A stretch of DNA of 64,000 nt from Siphonodentalium dalli (taxonomy: Eukaryota; Mollusca; Scaphopoda; Gadilida; Siphonodentaliidae). Of the stretch, positions 22,201 through 34,085 are shown in pieces (the first letter of the stretch is position 1; the number at the start of each line of letters is the position of its first letter). The position numbers and the translations under genes were made by a program. The stretch is from positions 245,581,474 to 245,645,473 of the forward strand of contig CP136065.1 in the NCBI GenBank assembly GCA_032622095.1, read 5' to 3'. The notes below the pieces were generated by a model. It was not told where the DNA came from. It did not search any database and saw only the letters and a program-made list of their open reading frames with translations.

Positions 22201-25200
22201 TATCTAATAGTGTGTATGCGTAGTCACGTGATGTAGGAAGATAATGTATCTAATAGTGTGTATGCGTAGTCACGTGATGTAGGAAGATAATGTATCTAAT
22301 AGTGTGTATGCGTAGTCACGTGATGTAGGAAGATAATGAATCTAATAGTGTGTATGCGTAGTCACGTGATGTAGGGAGATAATGTATCTAATAGTGTGTA
22401 TGCGTAGTCACGTGATGTAGGAAGATAATGAATCTAATAGTGTGTATGCGTAGTCACGTGATGTAGGGAGATAATGTATCTAATAGTGTGTATGCGTAGT
22501 CACGTGATGTAGGGAGATAATGTATCTAATAGTGTGTATGCGTAGTCACGTGATGTAGGGAGATAATGTATCTAATAGTGTGTATGCGTAGTCACGAGAT
22601 GTAGGAAGATAATGAATCTAATAGTGTGTATGCGTAGTCACGTGATGTAGGGAGATAATGTATCTAATAGTGTGTATACGTAGTCACGAGATGTAGGAAG
22701 ATAATGTATCTAATAGTGTGTATGCGTAGTCACGAGATGTAGGGAGATAATGTATCTAATAGTGTGTATACGTAGTCACGAGATGTAGGAAGATAATGTA
22801 TCTAATAGTGTGTATGCGTAGTCACGAGATGTAGGGAGATAATGTATCTAATAGTGTGTATACGTAGTCACGAGATGTAGGAAGATAATGTATCTAATAG
22901 TGTGTATGCGTAGTCACGAGATGTAGGGAGATAATGTATCTAATAGTGTGTATGCATAGTCACGTGATGTAGGGAGATAATGTATCTAATAGTGTGTATA
23001 CGTAGTCACGAGATGTAGGAAGATAATGTATCTAATAGTGTGTATGCGTAGTCACGAGATGTAGGGAGATAATGTATCTAATAGTGTGTATGCGTAGTCA
23101 CGTGATGTAGGGAGATAATGTATCTAATAGTGTGTATACGTAGTCACGAGATGTAGGAAGATAATGTATCTAATAGTGTGTATGCGTAGTCACGAGATGT
23201 AGGGAGATAATGTATCTAATAGTGTGTATGCGTAGTCACGTGATGTAGGGAGATAATGTATCTAATAGTGTGTATGCGTAGTCACGTGATGTAGGGAGAT
23301 AATGTATCTAATAGTGTGTATGCGTAGTCACGTGATGTAGGAAGATAATGTATCTAATAGTGTGTATGCGTAGTCACGTGATGTAGGAAGATAATGTATC
23401 TAATAGTGTGTATGCAAAGTCACGTGATATAGGGAGATAATGTATCTAATAGTGTGTATGCGTAGTCACGTGATGTAGGGAGATAATGTATCTAATAGTG
23501 TGTATGCGTAGTCACGTGATGTAGGAAGATAATGTATCTAATAGTGTGTATGCGTAGTCACGTGATGTAGGAAGATAATGTATCTAATAGTGTGTATGCG
23601 TAGTCACGTGATGTAGGAAGATAATGAATCTAATAGTGTGTATGCGTAGTCACGTGATGTAGGGAGATAATGTATCTAATAGTGTGTATGTGTAGTCACG
23701 TGATGTAGGAAGATAATGAATCTAATAGTGTGTATGCGTAGTCACGTGATGTAGGGAGATAATGTATCTAATAGTGTGTATGCGTAGTCACGTGATGTAG
23801 GAAGATAATGTATCTAATAGTGTGTATGCGTAGTCACGTGATGTAGGAAGATAATGTATCTAATAGTGTGTATGCGTAGTCACGTGATGTAGGAAGATAA
23901 TGTATCTAATAGTGTGTATGCGTAGTCACGTGATGTAGGGAGATAATGTATCTAATAGTGTGTATGCGTAGTCACGTGATGTAGGAAGATAATGTATCTA
24001 ATAGTGTGTATGCGTAGTCACGTGATGTAGGAAGATAATGTATCTAATAGTGTGTATGCGTAGTCACGTGATGTAGGAAGATAATGAATCTAATAGTGTG
24101 TATGCGTAGTCACGTGATGTAGGGAGATAATGTATCTAATAGTGTGTATGCGTAGTCACGTGATGTAGGAAGATAATGAATCTAATAGTGTGTATGCGTA
24201 GTCACGTGATGTAGGGAGATAATGTATCTAATAGTGTGTATGCGTAGTCACGTGATGTAGGAAGATAATGTATCTAATAGTGTGTATGCGTAGTCACGTG
24301 ATGTAGGGAGATAATGTATCTAATAGCGTGTATGCGTAGTCACGTGATGTAGGAAGATAATGAATCTAATAGTGTGTATGCGTAGTCACGTGATGTAGGG
24401 AGATAATGTATCTAATAGTGTGTATGCGTAGTCACGTGATATAGGAAGATAATGTATCTAATAGTGTGTATGCATAGTCACGTGATATAGGGAGATAATG
24501 TATCTAATAGTGTGTATGCGTAGTCACGTGATGTAGGGAGATAATGTATCTAATAGTGTGTATGCGTAGTCACGTGATGTAGGAAGATAATGTATCTAAT
24601 AGTGTGTATGCGTAGTCACGTGATGTAGGAAGATAATGTATCTAATAGTGTGTATGCGTAGTCACGTGACGTAGGAAGATAATGAATCTAATAGTGTGTA
24701 TGCGTAGTCACGTGATGTAGGGAGATAATGTATCTAATAGTGTGTATGCGTAGTCACGTGATGTAGGAAGATAATGAATCTAATAGTGTGTATGCGTAGT
24801 CACGTGATGTAGGGAGATAATGTATCTAATAGTGTGTATGCGTAGTCACGTGATGTAGGAAGATAATGTATCTAATAGTGTGTATGCGTAGTCACGTGAT
24901 GTAGGGAGATAATGTATCTAATAGCGTGTATGCGTAGTCACGTGATGTAGGAAGATAATGAATCTAATAGTGTGTATGCGTAGTCACGTGATGTAGGGAG
25001 ATAATGTATCTAATAGTGTGTATGCGTAGTCACGTGATGTAGGGAGATAATGTATCTAATAAAGTGTATGCGTAGTCACGTGATGTAGGGAGATAATGTA
25101 TCTAATAGTGTGTATGAGTAGTCACGTGATGTAGGGAGATAATGTATCTAATAGTGTGTATGCGTAGTCACGTGATGTAGGGAGATAATGTATCTAATAG

Positions 25201-25550
25201 TGTGTATGCGTAGTCACGTGATGTAGGGAGATAATGTATCTAATAGCGTGTATGCATAGTCACGTGATATAGGGAGATAATGTATCTAATAGTGTGTATG
25301 CGTAGTCACGTGATGTAGGGAGATAATGTATCTAATAGCGTGTATGCGTAGTCACGTGATATAGGGAGATAATGTATCTAATAGCGTGTATGCGTAGTCA
25401 CGTGATATAGGGAGATAATGTATCTAATAGTGTGTATGCGTAGTCACGTGATGTAGGGAGATAATGTATCTAATAGTGTGTATGCGTAGTCACGTGATAT
25501 AGGGAGATAATGTATCTAGTAGTGTGTATGCGTAGTCACGTGATGTAGGG
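19252..25550. repeat. 46-bp minisatellite, about 137 units, E-box in most units
   Basis: The unit is ataatgtatctaatagtgtg then tatgcgtagtcacgtgatgt then aggaag/agggag (46 bp). Most units carry CACGTG; a minority have CACGAG. Variants (tatacg, tatgcaaag, tgatatagg, aatgaatc) recur at spacings of exactly 2208 bp (48 units) and 2346 bp (51 units), showing duplication of long blocks. It lies in the intron between exons E and F, 1 kb from the exon F acceptor. Confidence 0.97.
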
Positions 25551-26140
25551 TTCAAAAGAATAGTGAAGTATCTTTCAGTCAATCTCCAATTGAATGTCCA
25601 TGGAATAAATTACACTTAGTGATGTTCAAATAATGAAAAACCCCATCAGACCGATTTCCGATAACTGGAGGCACAATCAGCCGATTCTGATTCCGATGTT
25701 TATATATATTGAGCGTTTGTTCCCATAAACACTCATTGCACTCCCTATCTTGATATATTTTTCAAGCCAAATACATGAAAGAAATATATTCACATTGTCA
25801 CGAAAGTATTTCTGCCAACGTCAGCTGTGCCCTGAATTTGATGTATACTGGTAGTTGTTAGACAAAGAGATAAAAGGTGCCGACCCAGAGTGGTGACTAC
25901 CGAGTAACATTATAACCATGCGTGAAACATGTGCGTATGGTGTATAAGTCTTTGACTTGTGATTGAATACTAGTTAAGTTGCGACAATGTATGGAATGGT
26001 GATGATTATTAACTAAATTTAGATTGATGGATAATTATTTCTATCATATTTGTCTGAGATTTCCCTAATTCCCATTGGTCAAGCCTATATAGATTTCCCC
26101 AATTCTCATGCCTGTTGATTTCCTTAATTCCTATTGTCTT
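25551..26140. other. Intron sequence, nothing recognised
   Basis: AT-rich sequence with a partly duplicated block ccctaattcccattg / ccttaattcctattg near 26061-26130. Confidence 0.3.
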
Positions 26141-26540
26141 TTAACCCTTTACCCAACAAACCGGCCAAAACCGGCCAAATAAAGCTTCAACAGCCTAAAA
26201 TATCTTCGGTCTGTCTCAATAGAACCATACAAATATGGATATCATTGGAACCGGCTCCTTGACCACATTGTGATAGTTACAGTTATGCCCTGTGCCAATG
26301 CATTCTCTTATATATGCGAGTCGACCATAGGTCGCCTCGCATATATAAGAGAATGCATTGGCCTAAACAAAATATTTTTTTAACACTTTTTACCATTTTT
26401 TCTTACATTCTTTAACAATTTTATAATTTTTAATGTGTTAAGCCAATGCATTCTCTTATATATGCGAGGCGACCTATGGTCGACTCGCATATATAAGAGA
26501 ATGCATTGGCACAGGGCCCTTCTGTTGGGTAAAGGGTTAA
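26141..26540. mobile_element. B1-family TTAA foldback MITE
   Basis: TTAA-flanked, ends ccctttacccaacaaaccgg and cttctgttgggtaaaggg, two core hairpins around an AT spacer. Confidence 0.87.
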
Positions 26541-26567
26541 CTGGGAAGCTTTCATAGTTCCGTCCAA

Positions 26568-27025
26568 TCCTGAGTTTAGTGTACCTGTCATTTGCAGAAT
26601 GAAGTCCCCGATAGGATGAATTTAGTGACGATATCCCCCATAGTTGGCTAGCATCACTAAATTCACCCTCTGGGGACCTCATTCTGCTTAGGCCTCATCT
26701 TCTATGGAAAGTTTCTTTATTATCAAATTTCTATATAAACTTCTTCACAAACATTCTATTTCTTTTTTAGTTTAGTTTCTCTACATCCACAAATTGGCAG
26801 ATGACACATTGCATAATCAAGGTTCCCAATGGGAGTACACCACAATATTCACCATTTGGGAACTTCCATCTGAGACTATGTCTCCCATAGCAGATGAGGC
26901 CATGCAAAATGAGGTCCCCAGAGGGTGAATTTTGTGATGCTAGCCTGCTATGCAGATATCATCACTAAATTCACCCTCTGGGGACCTCATTCTGCAAATG
27001 ACAGACACACTAAACTCAGGCTTGG
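26568..27025. mobile_element. C-family element, long form
   Basis: Terminal inverted repeat cctgagtttagtgtacctgt / acacactaaactcagg; internal spacer as in the copy at 8440. This end variant also occurs at 62830-63249. Confidence 0.8.
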
Positions 27026-27805
27026 TTTCGGCTACTCAATTTTTTTTCAGGAGACCACCTACAAGTTCAATGTGGATCTAAGGCTCCCAAGAATATTTCA
27101 TTGTGTACATTCTAAATTGTAACGAAAGTATCACTAACAATGTCGACTCACAGAGTGAAAAAAACATGTGAAATTGGCCTCTTTGTGATATTAGGCTATG
27201 CCCTCTCACGTTGGTCGTTATTGAAGATAATTCTGATCGCGACTGTACTAATACATTCAGTGTGTGCTTCAAATTATTGAAATAGCATTTGACATCACAT
27301 GGCACTTGCTCGACATGAAACTACAATGTCATGAGGTCAGCTATTTAAAGCTTTCTTTGAATCTATTTCATGTCCACGTGATTGAACCAATAACTTATTG
27401 CACTTAAACACTAGAATTTTTTTTTATGGAAATTGGTAAAAGCCAATGTTTAACTGCGAGGTACGATTAATATCTGATGGGCTATTGTCGGCTGATGGCC
27501 GATTAACAGAACATCACTAATTATACTTAACTGTTATATTCGCGGTCATGAAACAAGAAGGCTAGAACAATTAAAGTTAACTAAAAATGAGAGATTGTGA
27601 GGGAATACTTGCAAGTTTATCTACTTTTTCTACTTCGCAGTAGTTGTGAATGTTAAAATATTACCGATAAATGCATTACGTTCGCGCATTCCCTGGTTTG
27701 ATGTATTAAAAATTACTATTCACTGTTTCAATCTAATTGATTTTGAATCGAATATCGCGGTTGTATCGAATAAAAAAACGAATATCTAATATTTGCAGGG
27801 GCCTA
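27026..27805. other. Intron sequence, one transposon fragment
   Basis: No coding signal. At 27725-27810 attgattttgaatcgaatat resembles the end of the hAT-like element at 14082-15920. Confidence 0.35.
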
Positions 27806-28340
27806 CTTCTAACTCATTGAGATAACACACATCTCAAAACACACCATGCTATTATAGTATATATACCATAATTATCTAACTCATTGAGATAACACACATC
27901 TCAAAACACACCATGCTATTATAGTATATATACCATACACACATCTCAAAACACACCATGCTATTATCATATGTATACCATACACACATCTCAAAACACC
28001 ATGCTATTATCATATATATAGCATACACACATCTCAAAACACACCATGCTATTATCGTATATATACCATACACACATCTCAAAACACACCATGCTATTAT
28101 CGTATATATATACCATACACACATCTCAAAGCACACCATGCTATTATTGTACATATACCATACACACATCTCAAAACACACCATGCTATTATCGTATATA
28201 TATACCATACACACATCTCAAAACACACCATGCTATTATCGTATATATATACCATACACACATCTCAAAGCACACCATGCTATTATTGTATATATACCAT
28301 ACACACATCTCAAAACACACCATGCTATTATCGTATTTAT
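27806..28340. repeat. 45-47-bp minisatellite, about 11 units
   Basis: Units read catacacacatctcaaaaca then caccatgctattatcgtata with a varying TA run. The near multiple-of-three length gives long spurious open frames on both strands. Confidence 0.95.
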
Positions 28341-28589
28341 TACATGCTTGTTCCCAGAAGTACAGTGTTATTGCTGTTCCATATTTACAAATACGTATGA
28401 AAAGTACGTTCCATACGCATCTTGTTGACGTAAAATGATGTACATGACGTTCGCCTCAACCATGAAACCGGAACTATAAAATAAAAGCATCATCTCACAT
28501 GACAAAACACACCCTATATGTGCCTAAATAAACCTTCTAAGCCTGTATTTTTAAAATGCACGGATTCTAGAAAGCGAAGCGTGTAATAA

Positions 28590-28645
28590 ACACAGAACGA
28601 CACGATGTGTAAGTGGGTTTGTCGACACATCGTGTTGTTCTGTGT
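28590..28645. repeat. Short hairpin abutting a MITE
   Basis: acacagaacgacacgatgtg pairs with cacatcgtgttgttctgtgt around aagtgggtttgtcg. It ends 3 bp before the A-family MITE. Confidence 0.6.
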
Positions 28646-28648
28646 ATA

Positions 28649-28814
28649 CAGTAATGCTCTAAGTAATCGACTTCTTAACCACAGCAGAATTATGGGTAAC
28701 TTTTCAGGATTTAGTCGGAAATATGGCTTGTTGCTATTCATCGGAAAGCTAAATCCTGAAAAGTTACCCATAATTCTGCTGTGGTTAAGGAGTCGATTTC
28801 TTAGAGTATTACTG
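28649..28814. mobile_element. A-family MITE, central deletion
   Basis: TA-flanked cagtaatgctctaagtaatc to gagtattactg; the second half of the palindrome lacks the inner arm. Confidence 0.83.
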
Positions 28815-28996
28815 TAGTGTGTGTAACACCTATTTTTAAATTTCAGCTTTACAGCCTACTGTGGATATAAATGTGGGAGTATATGATCAAACATCGTAGT
28901 TAGCTAAACTGTTCTTCTGTTACATCAATTTAAAATTGGATGTTGTTATGATATCAATTAAACATGAGGAAAATTTCTGCATTAAAATCAAATGTA

Positions 28997-29100
28997 CAGT
29001 AATGCCCGAAGTAATCGACTTCTTAACCACAGCAGGATTATGGGTAACTTTTCAGGATTTAGTCGGAAATATGGCTTGTTGCCATTCATCGGAAAGCTCT
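28997..29100. mobile_element. A-family MITE, left half only
   Basis: Starts cagtaatgcccgaagtaatc and breaks after cggaaagctct. It lies 180 bp from the previous copy. Confidence 0.8.
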
Positions 29101-29576
29101 AATGAAATTTTTTTTTGCCAAATTTCAAAATGATTGACCAAATTTAATTGAGGGTATATAATTGGGGAATTGAAGGAAATTCTCATTTTTTATTGTTATA
29201 TAATGTAAAAGCTAACCACACACACAGGTAAAATAAGCTAGCTAAACAAGCTAGTATTATTAATATATATCAAAGTATCAATAAATATCTAAGCGACACC
29301 AGAAATTACATTTAATGTTGCAAAGATCATAGCATACATATTATTTCCAGCAACAAAACCGAACCACCAATTAATCCCCCGCTCGCCATTCACATTTGAC
29401 TGATTAACCTGTTGTCTTATAATCACTGGTCACAACACACAGACATAAATCATAAATATGTGATGTAAAGTGTCGCCAGTGATGTGCATACAAAGGGGAT
29501 TAACTGTAAAAACAATTTTGTAATTACCTTTTGCTGTTTCATGTGAAGTGTCGTAATCTACCTTGAGAGCCTATCC
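29101..29576. other. Intron sequence, nothing recognised
   Basis: AT-rich, no repeat or open frame of note. Confidence 0.3.
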
Positions 29577-29727
29577 AAGCCTTGAAATAGGGTGTCTGTC
29601 ATTTGCAGAATGAGGTCCCCAGAGGGTGAATTTAGTGATGCTACCCTGCATAGTGGGCTAGCATCACCAAATTCACCCTCTGGGAACCTCATTCTGCAAA
29701 TGACAGACATCCTATTTCAAGGCTTGA
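29577..29727. mobile_element. C-family MITE, short perfect palindrome
   Basis: agccttgaaatagggtgtct to gacatcctatttcaaggctt; arms complementary throughout. It lies 231 bp past the exon E donor. Confidence 0.85.
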
Positions 29728-29958
29728 GCCTTTCACAAGCAAATTACTTACACCAGCCTCAATGAAATAAATACAGAACATTTTTTTTTATGACTGCCAT
29801 ATTTTAAGTGCGGTTGATTAGATTAAATTTCGTTGATCAGGATTCCCTTTGCATTGTCTCTAAGTCGGCACGCATAATGGATAACCCACCTTCGATGATG
29901 GACAGAACCAATTTCTAAGTCATCCACCACACTGTGTTTTCAAGTGTTAACTACATAC

Positions 29959-30021
29959 CTGTGCAGAACCATCTCTCGCCGCTTCATATGCTTGAAGGCG
30001 TTCATTCTGCAGGTCTACACT
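29959..30021 (-). CDS. Exon E: short helical exon
   Basis: This 63-bp minus-strand exon has acceptor cattattacag and donor gtatgt. It is phase 0 on both sides. Its 21 codons read SVDLQNERLQAYEAARDGSA plus Q, a charged helix typical of the linker before the ELL/DNM helix of exon F. The exon is too short to be recognised alone. Support comes from phase, splice sites and in-frame continuity with D and F. A TTAA foldback remnant starts about 33 bp upstream of the acceptor, and a short AT-rich tandem array follows it, so the branch-point region is largely repeat-derived. Confidence 0.7.
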
Positions 30022-30053
30022 CTGTAATAATGTCAAAGTCAGACAAGATTATT

Positions 30054-30555
30054 CCATAGGTCACCTCGCATATATAAGAGAATGCAATGGCCTAACAAAT
30101 TTTTATAAATTTTTCTTACATTCTTAAGCAATTTTTATCATTTTTGTTATCATTTTTTCTGACATTTTTTAACAATTTTTATCAGTTTTGATAATTTGTT
30201 TTTACATTCTATGACAATTTTCATAATTTTTTTGTTATAATTTTTAATAATTTTATCATTTTTATCATTTTTTCTTACATTCTTCAGCATTCTTAAACAT
30301 TTTTAATTTTTTATAATTTTTTCTTTATACATTCTTTATCAATTTTAATAATTTTTTCTTACATTCTTGAACAATTTTTATCATTTTTTATCATCATTTC
30401 TTACATTCTTTAACAATTTTTTCTCATTTTTTTCTCACATTTTTTAATTATAAAAATAATATAAAATTTGTTAGGCCAATGGATTCTCTTACCAGTATAT
30501 ATGTGAGGTGAGGTTTTCACAATAAATTCAGGAAGTTCCCGTCATGAAAGTGTTA
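30054..30555. mobile_element. B3-family TTAA element, left end missing
   Basis: Starts in the core hairpin (cacctcgcatatataagaga), has a long T-rich spacer of repeated cattttttcttacattctt, and ends caggaagttcccgtcatgaa ... ttaa. It is inserted in, or next to, the array that begins near the exon E acceptor. Confidence 0.65.
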
Positions 30556-31066
30556 AAGTCAGACACGATTATTCCTAAATTAAAACATGATTATTCATAA
30601 CATCAAATATGATTATTCCTAAAGTCAAATATGATTATTCCTAAAGTCAAATATGATTATTCCTAAAGTCAGACATGATTATTCCTAAAGTCAAATACGA
30701 TTATTCCTAAAGTCGGACACGATTATTCCTAAATTAAAACATGATTATTCATAACATCAAATATGATTATTCCTAAAGTCAAATATGATTATTCCTAAAG
30801 TCAGACATGTTTATTCCTAAATTAAAACATGATTATTCATAAAATCAAATATGATTATTCCTAAAGTCAAATATGATTATTCCTAAAGTCAGACATGTTT
30901 ATTCTTAAATTAAAACATGATTATTCATAACATCAAATATGATGATTCCTAAAGTCAGACATGTTTATTCCTAAAGTCAAATATGATTATTCCAAAAGTC
31001 AGAAACGATTATTCCTAAAGTCAGAAACGATAATTTCTAAAATCAGAAACAATTATTCCTAATTTT
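30556..31066. repeat. AT-rich 20-24-bp tandem array
   Basis: Units of the type aaagtcagacatgattattc ct, mixed with aaattaaaacatgattattc at. The same unit (aaagtcagacaagattattc) occurs at 30035-30054 beside the exon E acceptor, so the array originally reached to within about 15 bp of it and is now split by the TTAA element. Confidence 0.9.
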
Positions 31067-31175
31067 GGATATCCCGAGTACCTTGATCCGTGTACCCTAA
31101 TCTATATTTGCAGATACAGAGTAGGACTACCTTAATCAAAAAACCATCAGACTTTACCAATGCAGTAATACTTAC

Positions 31176-31264
31176 TTCTTCAGGAAACGCTTCAGCTCTC
31201 CCGTCCTCAGGATCATTGTTTGTTGCTGTGTAAAGGGAAGCAACTCCCGCAACACCAGAATAGT
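31176..31264 (-). CDS. Exon D: acidic linker
   Basis: This 89-bp minus-strand exon follows acceptor tttccctgcag and ends at the consensus donor gtaagt. Its first two bases complete an Asp codon begun in exon C. The reading is DYSGVAGVASLYTATNN and then DPEDGRAEAFPEE, an Asp/Glu/Ala-rich linker with no recognised domain. The call rests on the two good splice sites, phase agreement with exons C and E, and position between recognisable exons. Another frame of this exon is open, but it would put a stop at the start of exon E. The acceptor and the first 11 exon bases are duplicated 72 bp upstream in the intron (see 31254-31395). Confidence 0.75.
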
Positions 31265-31395
31265 CTGCAGGGAAATAATATATAAGTTATTACCAGAGAA
31301 ATAATATACAAGTTATTACCAGACAACCAGTGTAGTCTACAGGGAAATAATATATTAGTTATAATATATATAAGTTCTTACAAGAGAAAATGTGA
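31254..31395. repeat. 72-bp tandem duplication that copies the exon D acceptor
   Basis: accagaatagtctgcaggga at 31254 (last 11 exon bases plus acceptor) recurs as accagtgtagtctacaggga at 31326, each followed by aataatatat.agttat. The second copy reads as acceptor ccctgtag on the minus strand. Use of it would bring an in-frame stop (TAA) before the true exon. Confidence 0.85.
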
Positions 31396-32040
31396 ACAAA
31401 AACAGATAGATTGAACCAAATTACTGAATATTCTGCACTACAGCATTATTACGAAATCATTAAATTTCAAATTGATCAGATAAGTAGAATATATTCCAAT
31501 AGGCTTAAGGCCACAAACAGTTTATTAGTTTTATTGTTTTATTTGTGAACATCAGGAACAAAATCTCTTGATGAAAGAGGGTAAAAAATACTGAGGCAGG
31601 TCTGACACATTCAAATTGAAATCCGAAGGTGTATACTTCGTTCACTACCGTACTTCGAATCACAGTTGGACAGAGAGTACTATTTTCACCTGCCAGAGAA
31701 TACGAAGCTCTGATAGGCTAGCGTAAAAAATGCCAAATCAGCCGATCCTCCGGCCAAATTTGCTCATAACATACATATCATAAGCAATTCGCTTATGTGC
31801 ATATAATGGCCAAATAAATATATTGAGATAATGACTTCAGAAGATAATTATTCCACACGATCACTGGTGAATGCAAATTTCAAATATTAATTTTAAATCA
31901 TTGACTGCAAAGAAAATAATAACAAGAGAATCGCTAGAGTGCGGCAAAATATGCTTATGGTAATTTCAACAAAGGGAATAATTCTGGTAAAAATTGGCGG
32001 GGAAAACCCAAATTCGAACTTGAACTGTAATTTCGGCTAT
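31396..32040. other. Intron sequence, nothing recognised
   Basis: No coding signal or repeat family recognised. Confidence 0.3.
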
Positions 32041-32048
32041 TAAATTCA

Positions 32049-32340
32049 CGTACCAAATTTGATTCCATTCAGTTCAGACTTACTAAACTAAAAACGAAAA
32101 TTGAGTGCAAATTCCAACAAAAAGTTGTTCTAGTAAACCCACAGTAAACCCACATACTAAATTTCATTCCATTCAGTTCAGAATTACTAAACTAAAAACG
32201 AAAATTGAGGGCAAATTCCAACAAAAAGTTGTTCTAGTAAACCCACAGTAAACCCACATACTAAATTTCATTCCATTCAGTTCAGAATTACTAAAGTTAT
32301 CATCTGGAAACGAAAAAAGCGAACGGACGGGCAAACAGAC
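32049..32340. repeat. ~104-bp tandem repeat, 2.4 units
   Basis: Contains aatttcattccattcagttc three times and cgaaaattgagtgcaaattc twice, ending in gaacggacgggcaaacagac. A looser relative is at 60050-60180. It looks like the 3' part of an interspersed non-coding repeat. Confidence 0.75.
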
Positions 32341-32417
32341 AAATAACATAATACGTCATGTTTTTTTCAAAACGGGCATATAAAAATAAATAAATCCAAC
32401 ACGCTAATATTTGAAAT

Positions 32418-32667
32418 ACTTGAAATAGTGTGCCTGTCATTTTCAGAATGAGGTCCCCAGAGGGTGAATTTAGTGATGCTACCCCGCATAGCGGGCTAGC
32501 ATCACCAAATTCACCCTCTGGGGACCTCATTCTGCTTATATCTCAGCAGAATGAGGTTCCCCGAGGGTGAATTTGGTGATGCTAGCCGGCTATGCGGGGT
32601 AGCATCACTAAATTCACCCTCTGGGAACCTCATTCTGCAAATGACAGGCACACTATTTCAAGGCTTG
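32418..32667. mobile_element. C-family MITE, complete palindromic form
   Basis: cttgaaatagtgtgcctgtc to ggcacactatttcaagg, four inner blocks, as at 14363 and 15191. Confidence 0.85.
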
Positions 32668-33780
32668 GTCTTATACAAACTGAACACAATGAGCTTGAGG
32701 AAGTTACCTTCACTGTTTTTTGTTTAAACATATTTTATTGTATCATTTATGTACAAATGGGATTGGGGCACAAGTTATAAAACTTAGATAGCCCCTCTCC
32801 CCATATAATTACACACATTATTATAATTGTTTACTGTGGTATTTATGAGTAACACTGAAGCATTCTCTTGTTCAAAATTATTTAAATACGGTTTTCTAAT
32901 TCTATCAAGATAGTGTTGAGCAAGTCTCATATACCGAATATCAACAACTTCAGTTGATATTTTTTCAAGCTACTGCGATCAAAATCCACATAAATGAACT
33001 ATTTAATGCCCACAACTCGGCCGAAAATATTCAGACCTGTCCGGTTTTCTAATTCTACCAAGATATTGTTGAGCAAGTTTCATATACCAAATATCAACAA
33101 AATCAGTTTATATTTATTCAAGTTATTGCACCAACGCAGTCCTAAATCATAATGAAAGTGTCAATGACACTGTAGAGCAACTTGGGGAGATGTTAATAAT
33201 TTTATGCTGAGTATAGAACGATAAAGAAGGAAAGTCGAAATGTTTCAGTAAATGGATTGTATTGTGTAAATGAAATTAGTTTCATTTCAAACATTTCTCC
33301 ACTAAATGTGGGCTGCAGGGTATGCCGATGGATTCAAATGTGAAATTCAAGATGACTCCAGGTGCCCATGTTTTTAACAAATTCGGAAGAATTGAACAGC
33401 TTCCATCTAGAGGTAACATGAAAGAACCATATGAAGTTTGGATGAGGCTTGTGGCATGTAGGGTGCGTCAAAGGATTTAAAGAGTAAAATCCAAAATTAA
33501 GTCTCCGAGAAATAGAAACCTGAAAATTCATTTCTATCAATGCTTTTAAGCAAGGACAATTCCTCCTTAACCATTCTTCTAATCTTGGGCTTGGACATAC
33601 GATATTATATGACATAAAATTTAAATCCTGAAATTATGGATTACTAAACACATGTGCAACAAACAGATGATAATATGGTGCTCGCACTTCTATATAAAAT
33701 TAAAAACTAGTGGTTTGTGAAAGAAAGACGTCATCCATGCATCATGCTCTACTAAGATTGCCACCTGGTCTGAAAATATT
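32668..33780. other. Intron sequence with weak local duplication
   Basis: The stretch ggttttctaattctatcaag ... gttgagcaagtctcatatac at 32889-32940 repeats at 33041-33095, about 150 bp apart. At 33395-33425 tccatctagaggtaacatga resembles 46072-46094. No coding signal. Confidence 0.4.
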
Positions 33781-33781
33781 G

Positions 33782-34085
33782 TGTTGGACATTTGCAGAAT
33801 GACGTTCCTACAGTAATGCTCTAATTAATCGACTTCTTAACCACAGCAGAATTATGGGTAACTTTTCAGGATTTAGTCGGAAATATGGCTTGTTGCCATT
33901 CTTCAGAAAGCTCTCGGCGAGAGCTTTCCGATGAATGGCAACAAGCCATATTTCCGACTAAATCCTGAAAAGTTACCCATAATTCTGCTGTGGTTAAGAA
34001 GTCGATTAATTAGAGCATTACTGTAGAGGGTGACCCTACCCCGCACAGCTGGCTGGCATCACCAGTTTCATCCTCTGAGGACATA
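33782..34085. mobile_element. C-family MITE split by an A-family MITE
   Basis: Left part gacatttgcagaatgacgtt ccta stops at 33810 and resumes at 34024 as tagagggtgaccctaccccg ... catcctctgaggacat. The A element sits exactly at the TA, which is duplicated. Confidence 0.8.
33811..34023. mobile_element. A-family foldback MITE nested in a C-family MITE
   Basis: Full palindrome cagtaatgctctaattaatc to agagcattactg with loop ctctcggcgagag. Confidence 0.9.

Noticed and set aside
27876-28438. Open frames of 112-156 codons in the 45-47-bp array
   Set aside because: Simple repeat translation on both strands.
33334-33615. 93-codon minus-strand frame as an extra exon
   Set aside because: Part resembles a repeat also seen near 46.07 kb; no fitting splice sites, and exons C and D already join in phase without it.
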